Assembly: GCA_031763025.1 (NCBI GenBank)
Contig: JASSKH010000006.1
Location: 12,335,979 to 12,399,978 of the forward strand
Length of the DNA stretch: 64,000 bases
Direction: 5' to 3'
DNA from: Macrocystis pyrifera
Lineage: Eukaryota > Sar > Phaeophyceae > Laminariales > Laminariaceae
The notes under the pieces were generated by a model. That model worked only from the letters and a program-made list of their open reading frames with translations. It searched no databases and was not told the DNA's origin. Shown in pieces: positions 42,263-51,900 of this stretch. The position numbers and the translations under genes are program-made. Every line of letters starts with the position of its first letter. Position 1 is the first letter of the stretch.

Positions 42263-42446
42263 CTCGAACGTTTCTTTCACAGAAACGCTTGCACGTGTGG
42301 TCCCTAAAGACATACATACATATTATATATATATATATATATATATCCCTGGTTCCCCAGGTATCGAAACGAAGCGGGTATAGGCCAGTCAGCGTGCGAC
42401 CGCACCAGGTATACGGTACCGACGCCCCGAATATCCCGCCGTTCAG

Positions 42447-42720
42447 AGGGGTGGGGGGGGGTGTACTCGATAGGAGAGATGTACTCGATCTCATGCATGG
42501 CCGTAGTCGTATGACCATAGACCCTCGCATCCCTACAATGCCGGGACGGAGCATGTCGGGTTTTCACCGACCAGGCAGACATTGCTTGCACCAAGCGCGA
42601 AGCGCCGTGAGGTGTCCGGCGAGTCGCATGAAGGGTGAGCTGCATCCTCTACTAAGAACCGCTAGTGAGGCTGACTTGCATATGGATGGCAGCTTCAATG
42701 AGATAGTGAGGGGGGGGGGG
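42447..42720 (-). mobile_element. C-tailed repeat family, 270-bp copy
   Basis: G run, TGTACTCGATAGGAGAGA, TGTACTCGATCTCATGCATG (tail motif duplicated), then the full core to GATGGCAGCTTCAATGAG and a second G run at 42710-42727. Confidence 0.82.
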
Positions 42721-42728
42721 GGGGGGGT

Positions 42729-42910
42729 TATGAGGATTACACTATAGCTCAGTAGGTAACACCTTCACAGTACCAGGTATGTTATATTTTCGGAAGGCTT
42801 TCTCTCGACCAGATCTTTCCGAAAACGCCTGATTATTCGGTATTGATAATTGTGATGGCAGCCTTCCTTCCCTCCCTTAGTTCTGGAAAGAGCGAGCGCT
42901 GAAAAACGAA
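42729..42910 (+). repeat. Repeat with tRNA-like A box and TTTTCGGAAGG body
   Basis: Begins with TATAGCTCAGTAGGTAACAC, then TTTTCGGAAGGCTTTCTCTC, ACCAGATCTTTCCGAAAA and CTTAGTTCTGGAAAGAGCG. The body recurs at 49149-49272, where no tRNA-like part is attached. Confidence 0.55.
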
Positions 42911-43744
42911 CGCCACGCTCTCAGCGGGTATATCGACCAAATTCAGCAACCCCGCCGATCGCTGCACGCCTCCTCCATAGTGTCATCGATGCTGGGGTCA
43001 CTTTACTAGCGACAAGGACAGGAGTCTTCCACGCGGGTCTCAGGGACGTGTGTAGCACATACCACTTGTTGTGTGCTTCGACCGTAGGGGGGTGTGACGC
43101 CTGGTGCTGGTTGATAGCGATCGCATAAAAAAAACATTGCCCCGGCGCCGCTGGGTATTCTGGCTGACTTTTTTTTCCGCACGTGGTGTTGGGCTGGTGT
43201 TCCGTTTCCTGGTAGTCCTTTGACGGTCGTCCCGCGCTTATCGAAACACGCTGGTAGGGTTTTCCTGCTGGCTTTTTTTGGCACTTCTTGTGTTGGACTG
43301 TATGTATTGGTTTCCTGGCAACCTGTAACTTCCACTCCGCTCAGCCTTAAGTATATGATGGCAACGCCCACAGTAAGTTTTTTCCCGGCAACACGAAGCT
43401 ACAATACCTTAGAAATGATATATCCTGGCCTTCTCTACTACCAGGTATAGGACGAAGCCGGGTGACAGCGCTCAACCCAGGAAAATGTGCTCAATCTCGC
43501 AAGGTGCAAGCGCCGGCACCCGGGAAATATCGAGGTCGAGTTGAGGGTTACTTTTTCTCGGCCTGGGTACCGATGTCCTCTGACTACCGCAGGCCGCGCT
43601 GTCCGAAGCGCTACTAGTGAGAAGAGATGCCCGGGTTAAACCGTTTAGGGCTGCACTCCCGTCAGGAGCTAGAGTCCGATGCAGGCACTTGTAAGGTGGA
43701 GCGGTAAAAGGTTTTCACTTAGGGTTGGGGCCAGGGATAGGGCT

Positions 43745-43849
43745 ATTGCGGGGGGCCATAGTAAATAGGACCTACGGTACACACAAAAACCTACATATTT
43801 CCTATTTTTACTGACGGTATTTTGTCCTATTTACTGTGGTTCCCCGTAA
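43745..43849. mobile_element. MITE family A copy
   Basis: ATTGCGGGGGGCCATAGTAA left, TACTGTGGTTCCCCGTAAC right. Confidence 0.78.
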
Positions 43850-44002
43850 CAGGCTTAGGGCACTCTCCACCGAGAAAGGCGGAAGGTTCATTCGGGGGAA
43901 CATACGGTAGCAAGCAGAACCAACCTTGGTGTGTAAACATAGTGTGTAAAGATAGGGGGAGTACCGCCTTTTATTTGTCTCCATCGTGGGTTCTGATGTA
44001 GT

Positions 44003-44019
44003 ACTACGGGGGACCATAG
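44003..44019. mobile_element. MITE family A, left part, split by a transposon
   Basis: ACTACGGGGGACCATAG is the left end of a family A MITE. It stops exactly where the transposon at 44020 begins; the rest of the same MITE resumes at 46448. Confidence 0.8.
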
Positions 44020-44441
44020 GCGCCTTCCGCAATCGACCGTCCCAGGCTCTCCCCAGCTGAAAAAAAGATTTTTTCAAAAATCGTTTTTTTTTCCCGCTTT
44101 GAAACGCCCAAAAACGACGTCTAAAAAGTTGAACAAAAAAAAAATGGTTCGGGAACCCTTTCATTTTTTTTTTTTTCGCCGCATTCCCGAACTTTTTTTT
44201 CATCGTTCACCTCGGCAATCGCTTCCGCTTGGCCGGTTTAGGGGGGGTAGAGCCACTCAGAAAGTTGCTCAGACCAAAACTCAGTTGGGCAGAGGCTCTT
44301 TCATGAGCTCGGCCGAGGCAGGGCCAGCGGCAGCTGGGCCAGCGGCGGCTGTGACCAACAGGGGGGTGTGAACGCACAGTCCTTCTTGGAAAAGACAAGC
44401 ATGTCGTCAAGCTCACTTGGAGGTATGTTTCCTCACGCGGG

Positions 44442-44705
44442 GTGCTGGTGGTCACGACTCTCGTGGACAACAAGCACAAGGGCAGGGCCTCAAACGTTGC
44501 ACGTGCCTACGTTGTGGAGAACACCGAAGAAGCGGTCAGAGCAAAAGTCGTGGAGCTGACTGACAAGGTCCTCAAGAACAAGCGCGAGAAGTGGGAAAAG
44601 GCACAACAGCAGTCTGGCAGCAGCAGCAGCAGCAGCCGCGGCGTGAGGAGGAACGCAGATAGAGAGGTCGCCGATCCTGTCATCGTGGGTATTCGGGCTG
44701 GGGGG
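44442..44705 (+). CDS. Transposase N-terminal part in a shifted frame
   Basis: Frame 3 reads MLVVTTLVDNKHKGRASNVA then ENTEEAVRAKVVELTDKVLK and a Ser run. It appears to belong with the main ORF that follows in frame 2, which is open from 44663. The switch could be at the G run 44700-44706, as a one-base length change, or an intron. The expected first acidic catalytic part of a DDE enzyme was not seen, so the protein may be truncated. Confidence 0.45.
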
Positions 44706-44731
44706 GAAACCCGGTCTGTGACGCCGAGGAG

Positions 44732-45946
44732 GTGGTGGCCATCGTCCACTTCAACCCGCGCACGCATGTGGGGGGTGGACGGGTGCACGTGACGGAGACA
44801 TGGATCTTTGCATCCGAGGACATGCAACACGACTGCGATTTCCACGTGCACGGCCTCGCCAGGATCGCGGACTACTACCTGAGGGGAGGTGGGAGTGAGG
44901 CAACAGCGGCCGCCCGGAAGGAAGGCCGGACGCCCCGGATTCAAATGTTCACGGATGGGTGCGGGAAGCAGTACGAGGGACGGCGGAAATTTCGCTTTTT
45001 GGCGGACAGCGTGCGGCAAATCGGCTTCTTCATCGACCACCACTTCGCGGCCACGTCTCACTTCAAAGGCTGCCACGATGGGATCGGTGGAGTGGCCAAG
45101 AACGCGATGAAGAGGAGAGAGAGATTTGGCAAGCGAATTATGGGGGCGGACGGGGTAGTCAGCTTTTTGCGAAGCTTCTTTCGGGAGAGGGCAGGCAACG
45201 AGGGCGAGGAGGGCATGCGGAAATACTTCGCGAGATGGTCTCCGTACCGCATGCGGAGGGTGCACGTCGAGTTTATCGGCAAGACGGAGATCTATCGGCC
45301 TAACTCGACCCTGGACGGCATTGCGGGTACGCGAGAGATGTACCACTTCGCGGGAGCGAACAACCCAAAGTGCGATGGGTCCACCACGACCGATGGACTC
45401 GAGGATGACTGCAAGCTGGTGCTGAAGAGAGAGAGGGGGGGGCGGGTGCGCTGGTCGGCAGCAGAAAAACGCCGGTTGGAGGAGCTGCGGGAAGTCAAGG
45501 TGTTGGGTGGGCTAGCAAGCAGGTGGAAGGGAGAGGGGGTTCCGGTAGAGGGTCCAGTATCGGGCGAGGAGGAAGTGATTTGCAGGAAGGTGAAACGGGT
45601 GTTCAAACTCAGGACCCGTTTGGCGTCATGCTTTTGCTCGTCGTGCCAGCGTTCTGAGTACGAAAAATGCTACGTCAACGAGACGTACCCCCGTCTCGTT
45701 CCCGCAATGCAGGACGGCCACGTAACGGAAACGGTGGTCATGGACACTGGAGTAGCTCCCGTAGGCACAGAAGTATCCCAGAGGATCCAGTTCCAGTCAT
45801 ACAAGAAGGAATGTACGGTGCAGAGAGTAACTGGGACACAGTGGCAGGCGTGTCACTCGGAGTTCGCTTCAAAGATTTGGGAGGAGCTTGGAACGGAGGA
45901 AGAGCCCAGTATTGTTGCCCGTTTCGGGAGGTGGGCTGGTCTTTAA
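44732..45946 (+). CDS. Transposase-like protein, unassigned superfamily
   Basis: 404 codons from a GTG at 44732 (the frame is open upstream to 44663, so the true start is uncertain) to TAA. Notable blocks: RIQMFTDGCGKQYEGRRKF with Asp75, about 40 residues later FAATSHFKGCHDGIGGVAKN with Asp116, and a Cys cluster CFCSSC near residues 300-305 followed by C at 313. A D-G-C-x-x-Q-Y strand followed by a H-x-K-G-x-x-D-G-x-G-G-x-x-K helix start is a pattern I associate with DDE-type transposases of poorly described eukaryotic elements; that link is from memory of the pattern, not a search. Its position between inverted ends supports a transposase role. If active it would cut and paste the element in the nucleus. 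Confidence 0.7.
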   Translation: MVAIVHFNPRTHVGGGRVHVTETWIFASEDMQHDCDFHVHGLARIADYYLRGGGSEATAAARKEGRTPRIQMFTDGCGKQYEGRRKFRFLADSVRQIGFFIDHHFAATSHFKGCHDGIGGVAKNAMKRRERFGKRIMGADGVVSFLRSFFRERAGNEGEEGMRKYFARWSPYRMRRVHVEFIGKTEIYRPNSTLDGIAGTREMYHFAGANNPKCDGSTTTDGLEDDCKLVLKRERGGRVRWSAAEKRRLEELREVKVLGGLASRWKGEGVPVEGPVSGEEEVICRKVKRVFKLRTRLASCFCSSCQRSEYEKCYVNETYPRLVPAMQDGHVTETVVMDTGVAPVGTEVSQRIQFQSYKKECTVQRVTGTQWQACHSEFASKIWEELGTEEEPSIVARFGRWAGL

Positions 45947-46447
45947 GTGATCGTTACTTGTTCGTGGAGCAATGGTGGGTTCCGAAGCACGTGGGAAGGT
46001 CGAAACTTGAGGGGTTGGGGGGGCTTCGTGTCCGAGATGATGGATGTAAACACTATTTTTTTTCTTGTTTTCTTCGTGAGCCGCTGCCTTGCGGGACATG
46101 CCTGTATCTCAAAAATGGAAGTGCAATTAACAAATCCGACAACGGATTCGTACTCCCCACCCCAAAATTACCCTGACCTGAAATTCTCAGATCGATCTGA
46201 CCACTTTTCAAAACCGGGGATGTTTAAGCGCCATCCCCGTGTTTCTGCATGTTGCGAATTCGCCTACTGAAAAGGGGAAAATGCATTGAAACCCGGTCTA
46301 AAACAGTGTGAAAAAAAAATAAAAAATGAATCCATCATTTTCATGCTCGGAGTAATATGTGATAAATTTTTCAGACCTTAGCCGGGGATGGTTCGTCGCC
46401 ACCCCCCCCCCTTCAAAAAAAGTGGGACGGTCGATTGCGGAAGGCGC

Positions 46448-46543
46448 CCATAGTAAGTAGGACCTATGGTACACACGAAAACCTATACATTTACCTATTT
46501 TTGCTGACAAAACTTGGTCTTATTTACTATGTTCCCCCGTATT
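46448..46543. mobile_element. MITE family A, right part, split by a transposon
   Basis: CCATAGTAAGTAGGACC through to ACTATGTTCCCCCGTATT, the remainder of the MITE whose left end is at 44003-44019. Confidence 0.8.
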
Positions 46544-46645
46544 CTGTATTGCCACATGCCCTCCGTAAGAGCACATACGGCACCTCGACAAGAGTGTCAC
46601 ACACACGACAACCGCCCCCCCCCCCCCTCCCCTGCCCCGTGTCTA

Positions 46646-47130
46646 CTTCGCGAAATATACTGCGCTTTCGTGTAGGTGACCTAGACCTGCCAGAAAGAAG
46701 AAAGAGGTACACCAGTAGCCGGGAGGAGGAGGAAGTAGATGCACAGATGTGCCCGTGTGGCAAAGCAATAGAGAGTAGAACTCACATAGTAGAAGAGTGT
46801 GAAATATACAAGGAGGAACGAGATGTGTTAGATAAGGAGATGAGGGATATAGACGAATGTGACATGGAGGAGTTTGATACACTGAATAGCAGCGAGAAAA
46901 CGATCGCTATCCTAGGATAGATGGTGGCCACAGGCGGCCAGACATGAAGGGGAAGAGATTAGCAAAAAAAATCTATGTAATATATGGAAACAACGTAATG
47001 AGCGCCCAATTGTTGGAGGTGTCTCTATTAGGAGTAGGAACGGTGCTGCGTCTCGAAAGGGATGCGTGGTCAATGGTCAAATGACTAAGGCAAGCAACCA
47101 ATGACTACGCCCCCCCCCCCCCCCCCCCCC
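46646..47130 (+). mobile_element. 5'-truncated LINE with poly(C) tail and target duplication
   Basis: Codons to 46920 read FRVGDLDLPERRKRYTSSRE then AQMCPCGKAIESRTHIVEEC and EIYKEERDV, ending SSEKTIAILG. The CxCGxxxE-x-H-x5-C motif is the zinc-binding C-terminus common after reverse transcriptase in non-LTR elements. A stop at 46918-46920 and a frame change separate it from NNVMSAQLLEVS, so it is broken. The element ends GGCAAGCAACCAATGACTACG and 21 C (47110-47130). GTGTCTA flanks both sides (46639-46645, 47131-47137), preceded by C on each. Confidence 0.82.
46650..46920 (+). pseudogene. Reverse transcriptase C-terminal fragment
   Basis: Only the last ~90 residues of the LINE ORF, with the Cys-Cys-His-Cys knuckle (C-P-C-G, H, C). 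The conserved palm motifs of reverse transcriptase are absent because of 5' truncation. Confidence 0.7.
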
Positions 47131-47451
47131 GTGTCTATCCCACCCGCCATACATTGCGCACCAAGGAACCCACCTCTCCCACTCACTACAATTGTGTGTG
47201 CACTTATACATAGCGAAGGCCGGGGGACTGCCTGCCTATCTCGTTTTTTTTTGTTTGTTTCCAATCCTCCAGCGGATTGGTAAAAATATAGCTTAAGCTC
47301 ACCTATCTCGTCGGTCGATGTCACGACACGAAGAAAATTCGGCAGTGCCTACTATCCTACCCACAATGCATTCGCACACCGAACCAAACGCCCAGGGCAC
47401 CCACTCACTAAAATGACGCTGCTCTGGAAGGAAACAAAAGGAGGTTTTAGG

Positions 47452-47500
47452 CGGTAATATGACAACGAAGCGGTCCTTCACACTTCCGACCAGGGTTGGG
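47452..47500. mobile_element. MITE family C fragment
   Basis: TAGGCGGTAATATGACAACG and AGCGGTCCTTCACACTTCCGACCAGGG resemble the family but ends are eroded. Confidence 0.4.
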
Positions 47501-47514
47501 TATGCACTCATGTG

Positions 47515-47697
47515 TCAGCGTAGGCGGGGACTGTCCGTCTCGTCGCCCGAAAGCATGGCCATGCTGACGGTATCGTATGACCCAGTCGTGCTGTCTTCTT
47601 GACGCCGCCGCTCCTCGGTTGCTGGCGCCCTTCCGTCGTAACCCAAGCCGGGAGACGGGCCCAAACCCAGTGGAATTTTAGCCGTGATGCTTGTCTG

Positions 47698-47732
<35 letters not shown>

Positions 47733-48529
47733 TACTGTCGCCACTACTGCCTCCGCTGCCGCCCCCGCCGCTGCCTGCTGCCACGGAAGGGTTCCTTGCG
47801 GCGTCTTTCGCTTCTTCTGTGACAGTCCGCACGTTGGCGGCTCGCCCGTTTTCCTCTCTCTGATCTCGGAAGTCGTCGACGGGGCCATCCGCGTCCATCG
47901 TCACTCCTCCTTTCTGCGCGGTGGACAAGCTACGGTGGCGACGGGATTCCTTTCTCGTCCGTCCTCCTACAACGGAGACTGCCCTGGCTGGAGCAGGAGT
48001 AGATTTTACGATCGGAGCCGACGTCGCTCGGAATATCAGTGGTAGCTGGGCCCTCCCCGGCTCTCGGTAAGCTGGAATCGCCGACGCGAGATCGGCCGGC
48101 AGAAGTTTTATGGCCTCCGCTTCAAGCGTGCCGTTCGAGAACACGCTTTTCTGGAGCGTCAGCACTCCCGATGGTCTTATACCAACGGTGGTAGTGGTAG
48201 TATTAGCACCCGCAGGTGTCAGCGGGGCGTCGTCGCCTCCTCTGCTCTCACCCCTGTTTTCGCCTTTGCGCTGCTTTCCCCTCTTAAAGTTGCTTCGCAT
48301 CGGTCCCTCGCAATTCAAAGCGCCCCCTATCCGCCCGTCGGCATCAAATTTTCTTCCTATCCGTCCCTCGCTATTGAAATTGCTCCCTGCCCGTCCCTCG
48401 CCGAGCAAGTTGCTTCCTATCCGTCTGTCGCCGTTGAGATTCCTACCATCTCCGTATCTACCGCCCCTGGAAGCCGCCGCCGCCGCCACCGCCGCCGCCT
48501 CCTCTCTCCGTGCGTTTCCACGCGATGCG

Positions 48530-48561
<32 letters not shown>

Positions 48562-48951
48562 GCTCCCCTTTCCCGCAGTGGTTCGTGCTCGGTCGAGATG
48601 AGGAGCTGGTTCAGCGCTGTCTAGGGTCGTGGTGGTGCCCCACGCGCTCGTCCGTCGCCGGTTCACCGTGACGAGCACGTCCCCGCTGCCGGTCAGGAGG
48701 CGGACGGCCTTGCTGTGGTAGCTGTCCTCTTGCCGCCTGCGCTCGTCGGTGATGTTGGGCCTCTCCGCGCGCGCGAAAGACGACGGGCCGACGGTCGGCG
48801 GACGCCGTCGCTGCCCCCCTCGGCCGCGTGCTCCCGCCCCTACGCCCCCTGCCGAGGGCGTTGTTGCTGTTCCCGCAGCAGACGGGTTTTTTGTTCCCGG
48901 TCGGCAACACCGGTCCATTTCGGTCCCGACCCTTGTGCGGTCGCCGGCGCG
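47515..48951 (-). CDS. Last exon of low-complexity protein gene
   Basis: 1437 bp, phase 0 in, stop at 47515-47517. 478 residues from RAGDRTRVGTEMDRCCRPGT to SGDETDSPRLR. Contains ITDERRRQEDSYHSKAVRLL near the start and ATEERRRQEDSTTGSYDTVS at the end, a poly-Asn run (GTT repeat at about 48530-48560), a five-unit, roughly ten-residue repeat around GRAGSNFNSEGRIGRKFDAD, and a Gly run. Acceptor CCCCTACCCAG. High confidence as coding by length and by the repeated motif. Confidence 0.75.
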
Positions 48952-51900
48952 CTGGGTAGGGGTAGGAGGATAAGATAGTGCGCTTAGTAGCTACAGCAGT
49001 GGGTAACTGGTTGGAACCGTGAGGAGTAGGGGCTTTGAGTTTGAACGGGGGCTTTGAGTTTGCACAGGGATGTGTGATGATCTTTCTTCAGAGCCTCGTT
49101 TTCCTATCGACAGCGGTACTAAGGGTGCTGAACACTGCCTGGTGGATACATTTTCGAAAAAGGCTTCTCTCGACCAGATATTTCCGAAAAATCACCGTAA
49201 TGTTGTTCGGTAGTATTGGCATCCTTAAACCTTCCCTTAGCTCTGGAAAACTCGAGCCCTGAAAAAAAACGACCGCACCGCGGTGTGAACTCAAACGATC
49301 TTTGCGGTTCTTTCGTACGTTTGGACGCACGATACGGTAGGCTAGGGGGTGACGGGGTGACGGGGTGACACACCTGCAAGTTCCTGCGGCTCCTCTCGCT
49401 TTGAGAGGAGCTCTCTATATGTCTCACATCGCAAAAAAAAACGACTCTTTAAAGAAAAAAGGCACGCTTAACCCCGAGGAATGAACGAGTACTCAGTCGC
49501 CTGTATAGCCTCGTACCCAGCAGATCTGCAACGAAAACTATTTGCAGAAAACAAACGATGTTGGGTGCCAGGCATGCGTTAGTTCCTCGCTGGATAGCTC
49601 CCATCATTCCCAGTGACAAATAAAATGGCCAAAACATAACACGTACAGCAGTACCCCTATCGTGAAACGCCTCCCTATCGCGGAACGCCTCCCCGACTAC
49701 TTACCCGGCTATAGTTTTCATTTTTTCATACAGTAGGTACTGCTGCAGCCCATTAAAAGGAACTTCTTCAGAGGGAAAGCGGTGACAGTATGAGGGACCT
49801 CACATTTCTGCTCACCGTTTTTTTCCAACCACTGACTGTGAAGGCCAGCACCAACTCTGATGAGGAACGCTGGTATTTGACGGGTTTTCAATCCCGAGCA
49901 CTGGCACTAGGGTCACTGAAAAGGGGCTCGTACCTACCGTACCTCGAGCCACTCCGCACGGAGATGTAAGGACCGTTTGGTACTCGTCTTAGCGTTTAAA
50001 CGGACATTATGCTTCCGCCCAGAGTGGGATGGAAGTAAAACATATCCGGCGGGTGGCTTCTACCCGGCGGGTAGGTTATACCCGGCGGGTAGGTTTTACC
50101 CGACGGGTAGGTAATACCCGGTGGGTAGGTTCTACCCGGCCGGGTAGGTAATACCCGGCGGGTAGGTTATACCCGGCGGGTAGGTACAACAGGAGGCGTT
50201 GTCTCCCTGGGATTATCTTTCTCTGTGAATGACGTCGAGATGTACGCTGCTCAGGTGAAAAACAAAACGTGAAAGTAGTACAATATTATATGTACCCGGC
50301 GAGTAGGTTATACCCGGCGGGTAGGTAATACCCGGTGGGTAGGTTCTACCCGGCCGGGTAGGTAATACCCGGCGGGTAGGTTCTACCAGGCCGGGTAGGC
50401 TATACCTGGCGGGTAGGTAACCGGGGTAAGGATGCACGGGTACCTCGAGGTACATAAGCCACCAACCAAACGTACCTTCGGAGGATTGTTCTGAGGATAC
50501 GGGTAGGTCGGGAACAGGGGTCTTCCGGTGGCGGCCTGGTTGGCGGAAGCAGTTACCGACCGGGCGTGATAGCTTTGTCGTCGGGCGATGGAGTCCTCGC
50601 CATATTCGTCGATACCTGTCGCTACCGACGAGTCGACCGACATTTCGCAGCTGCTGGACGTGGGGCAGGCGAAGACCGTGGTCCTCGGGCGGAGACGGCG
50701 CACCGGTTCGCAGAACATGCTTGACTTCGGAACCGTCCCGCACACTTGCTGATTCGTTAAGAGGAGGTGTTACATAGGCGTTTATAAACAAGGGAAGGTG
50801 GTGGGCGGTTGAGGGGGCATATGGGCGGGCAAGAACAAGAAAAAACACAAGAAAAACGTAACAAATCAACCGCACAAACTGAAGAGGTTAGCTTGCAGTT
50901 TGGACCTGCCTGAGGTGAGAAAGGAGGGCAGACAGATAGAGGGGCTGAATAAAACGATGGACGCGAAGACTTTTCGACATCACCGATTGGGCAGGCAGAC
51001 CACTTCTCGTTGCCGCATATTGCTCTAGGGCAGCAAGCTCTGCCGATTTTGGGTCCGATCGGGATCCGTTTTGCTGGAAAACACAACCGAACGCCAACGC
51101 GGGTGCATTTTGGAACAACTCCCACCACCGATACGTACACCGCGAGCCCCTTTTCAAATCCACGCTTGCTGCATACAGCAGCACCAGTGCTCCGAGTGCA
51201 ACCTTAGGTGCTAGAATAATGAACTACGAAGAACGAAAATATGTGCGTTGCGAACGAGCTGGCGCAGCCGAGTAGCATCTCGACCTCGCTCGCTTTTCGG
51301 CTCGAGTGTCGGTGCGAGCTTTGCCATTATCAACCAAAAACAATACTCCTCAGCGCATGACCACCCACGTCCTCCCCCACCTGGTAAATTACTAACTCTT
51401 AGGGAATCGCGTGAGGTCTTTATCGCCCCGGCGCGCAGTCTATACAGCAATGCTTCGAGTATAACCTTGGGAGCTACATCAGTCAAGTACGAAGGGAGAA
51501 AGGGTGCAAGAGAGTCATTCGAAGTTGAGGGGGTAGAATTGGGCCATGAGATCTACGATTCATCGAAACTTCCTCATCAGCTGAGGAATTACCTACCAAA
51601 ACTTTTCGCACCTGGGACAGATCATGTATAGATCATCTATATATCATCTACAGATCGTCTACAGATCATTCTCACTGGATGTTCTAGATCTTTCAGGGCG
51701 GATATATCATCTATCTGTACGATGTGTATGTGATCTAGCCCATTTTTCCGGGTGGGACCCGTGAAGTCTTCATGTTGTAGACACGTTTTTTCCTGGGTTG
51801 GATCTGTACTACACAGATAGATCCTGCGCAGCCTTCACAACGGCAGGTAAGGAACTATTAATAGATGATCTAGATCATGATCTGTGTTGTCTAAGGTGTA

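Larger units (their letters stand above)
44020..46447 (+). mobile_element. 2.43-kb DNA transposon with 25-bp inverted ends and 6-bp TSD
   Basis: Left end GCGCCTTCCGCAATCGACCG plus TCCCA (44020-44044) is the perfect reverse complement of 46423-46447. Flanking CCATAG (44014-44019 and 46448-46453) is the target duplication; removing the element and one CCATAG restores a family A MITE. The element carries one long transposase-like ORF in the orientation of the plus strand. The superfamily is not assigned: the 6-bp duplication and ends do not by themselves place it. Confidence 0.9.

Noticed and set aside
46434-46544. A complete family A MITE on its own at this place
   Set aside because: Its first 14 bases belong to the end of the 2.4-kb transposon; the true left end of the MITE is at 44003-44019.
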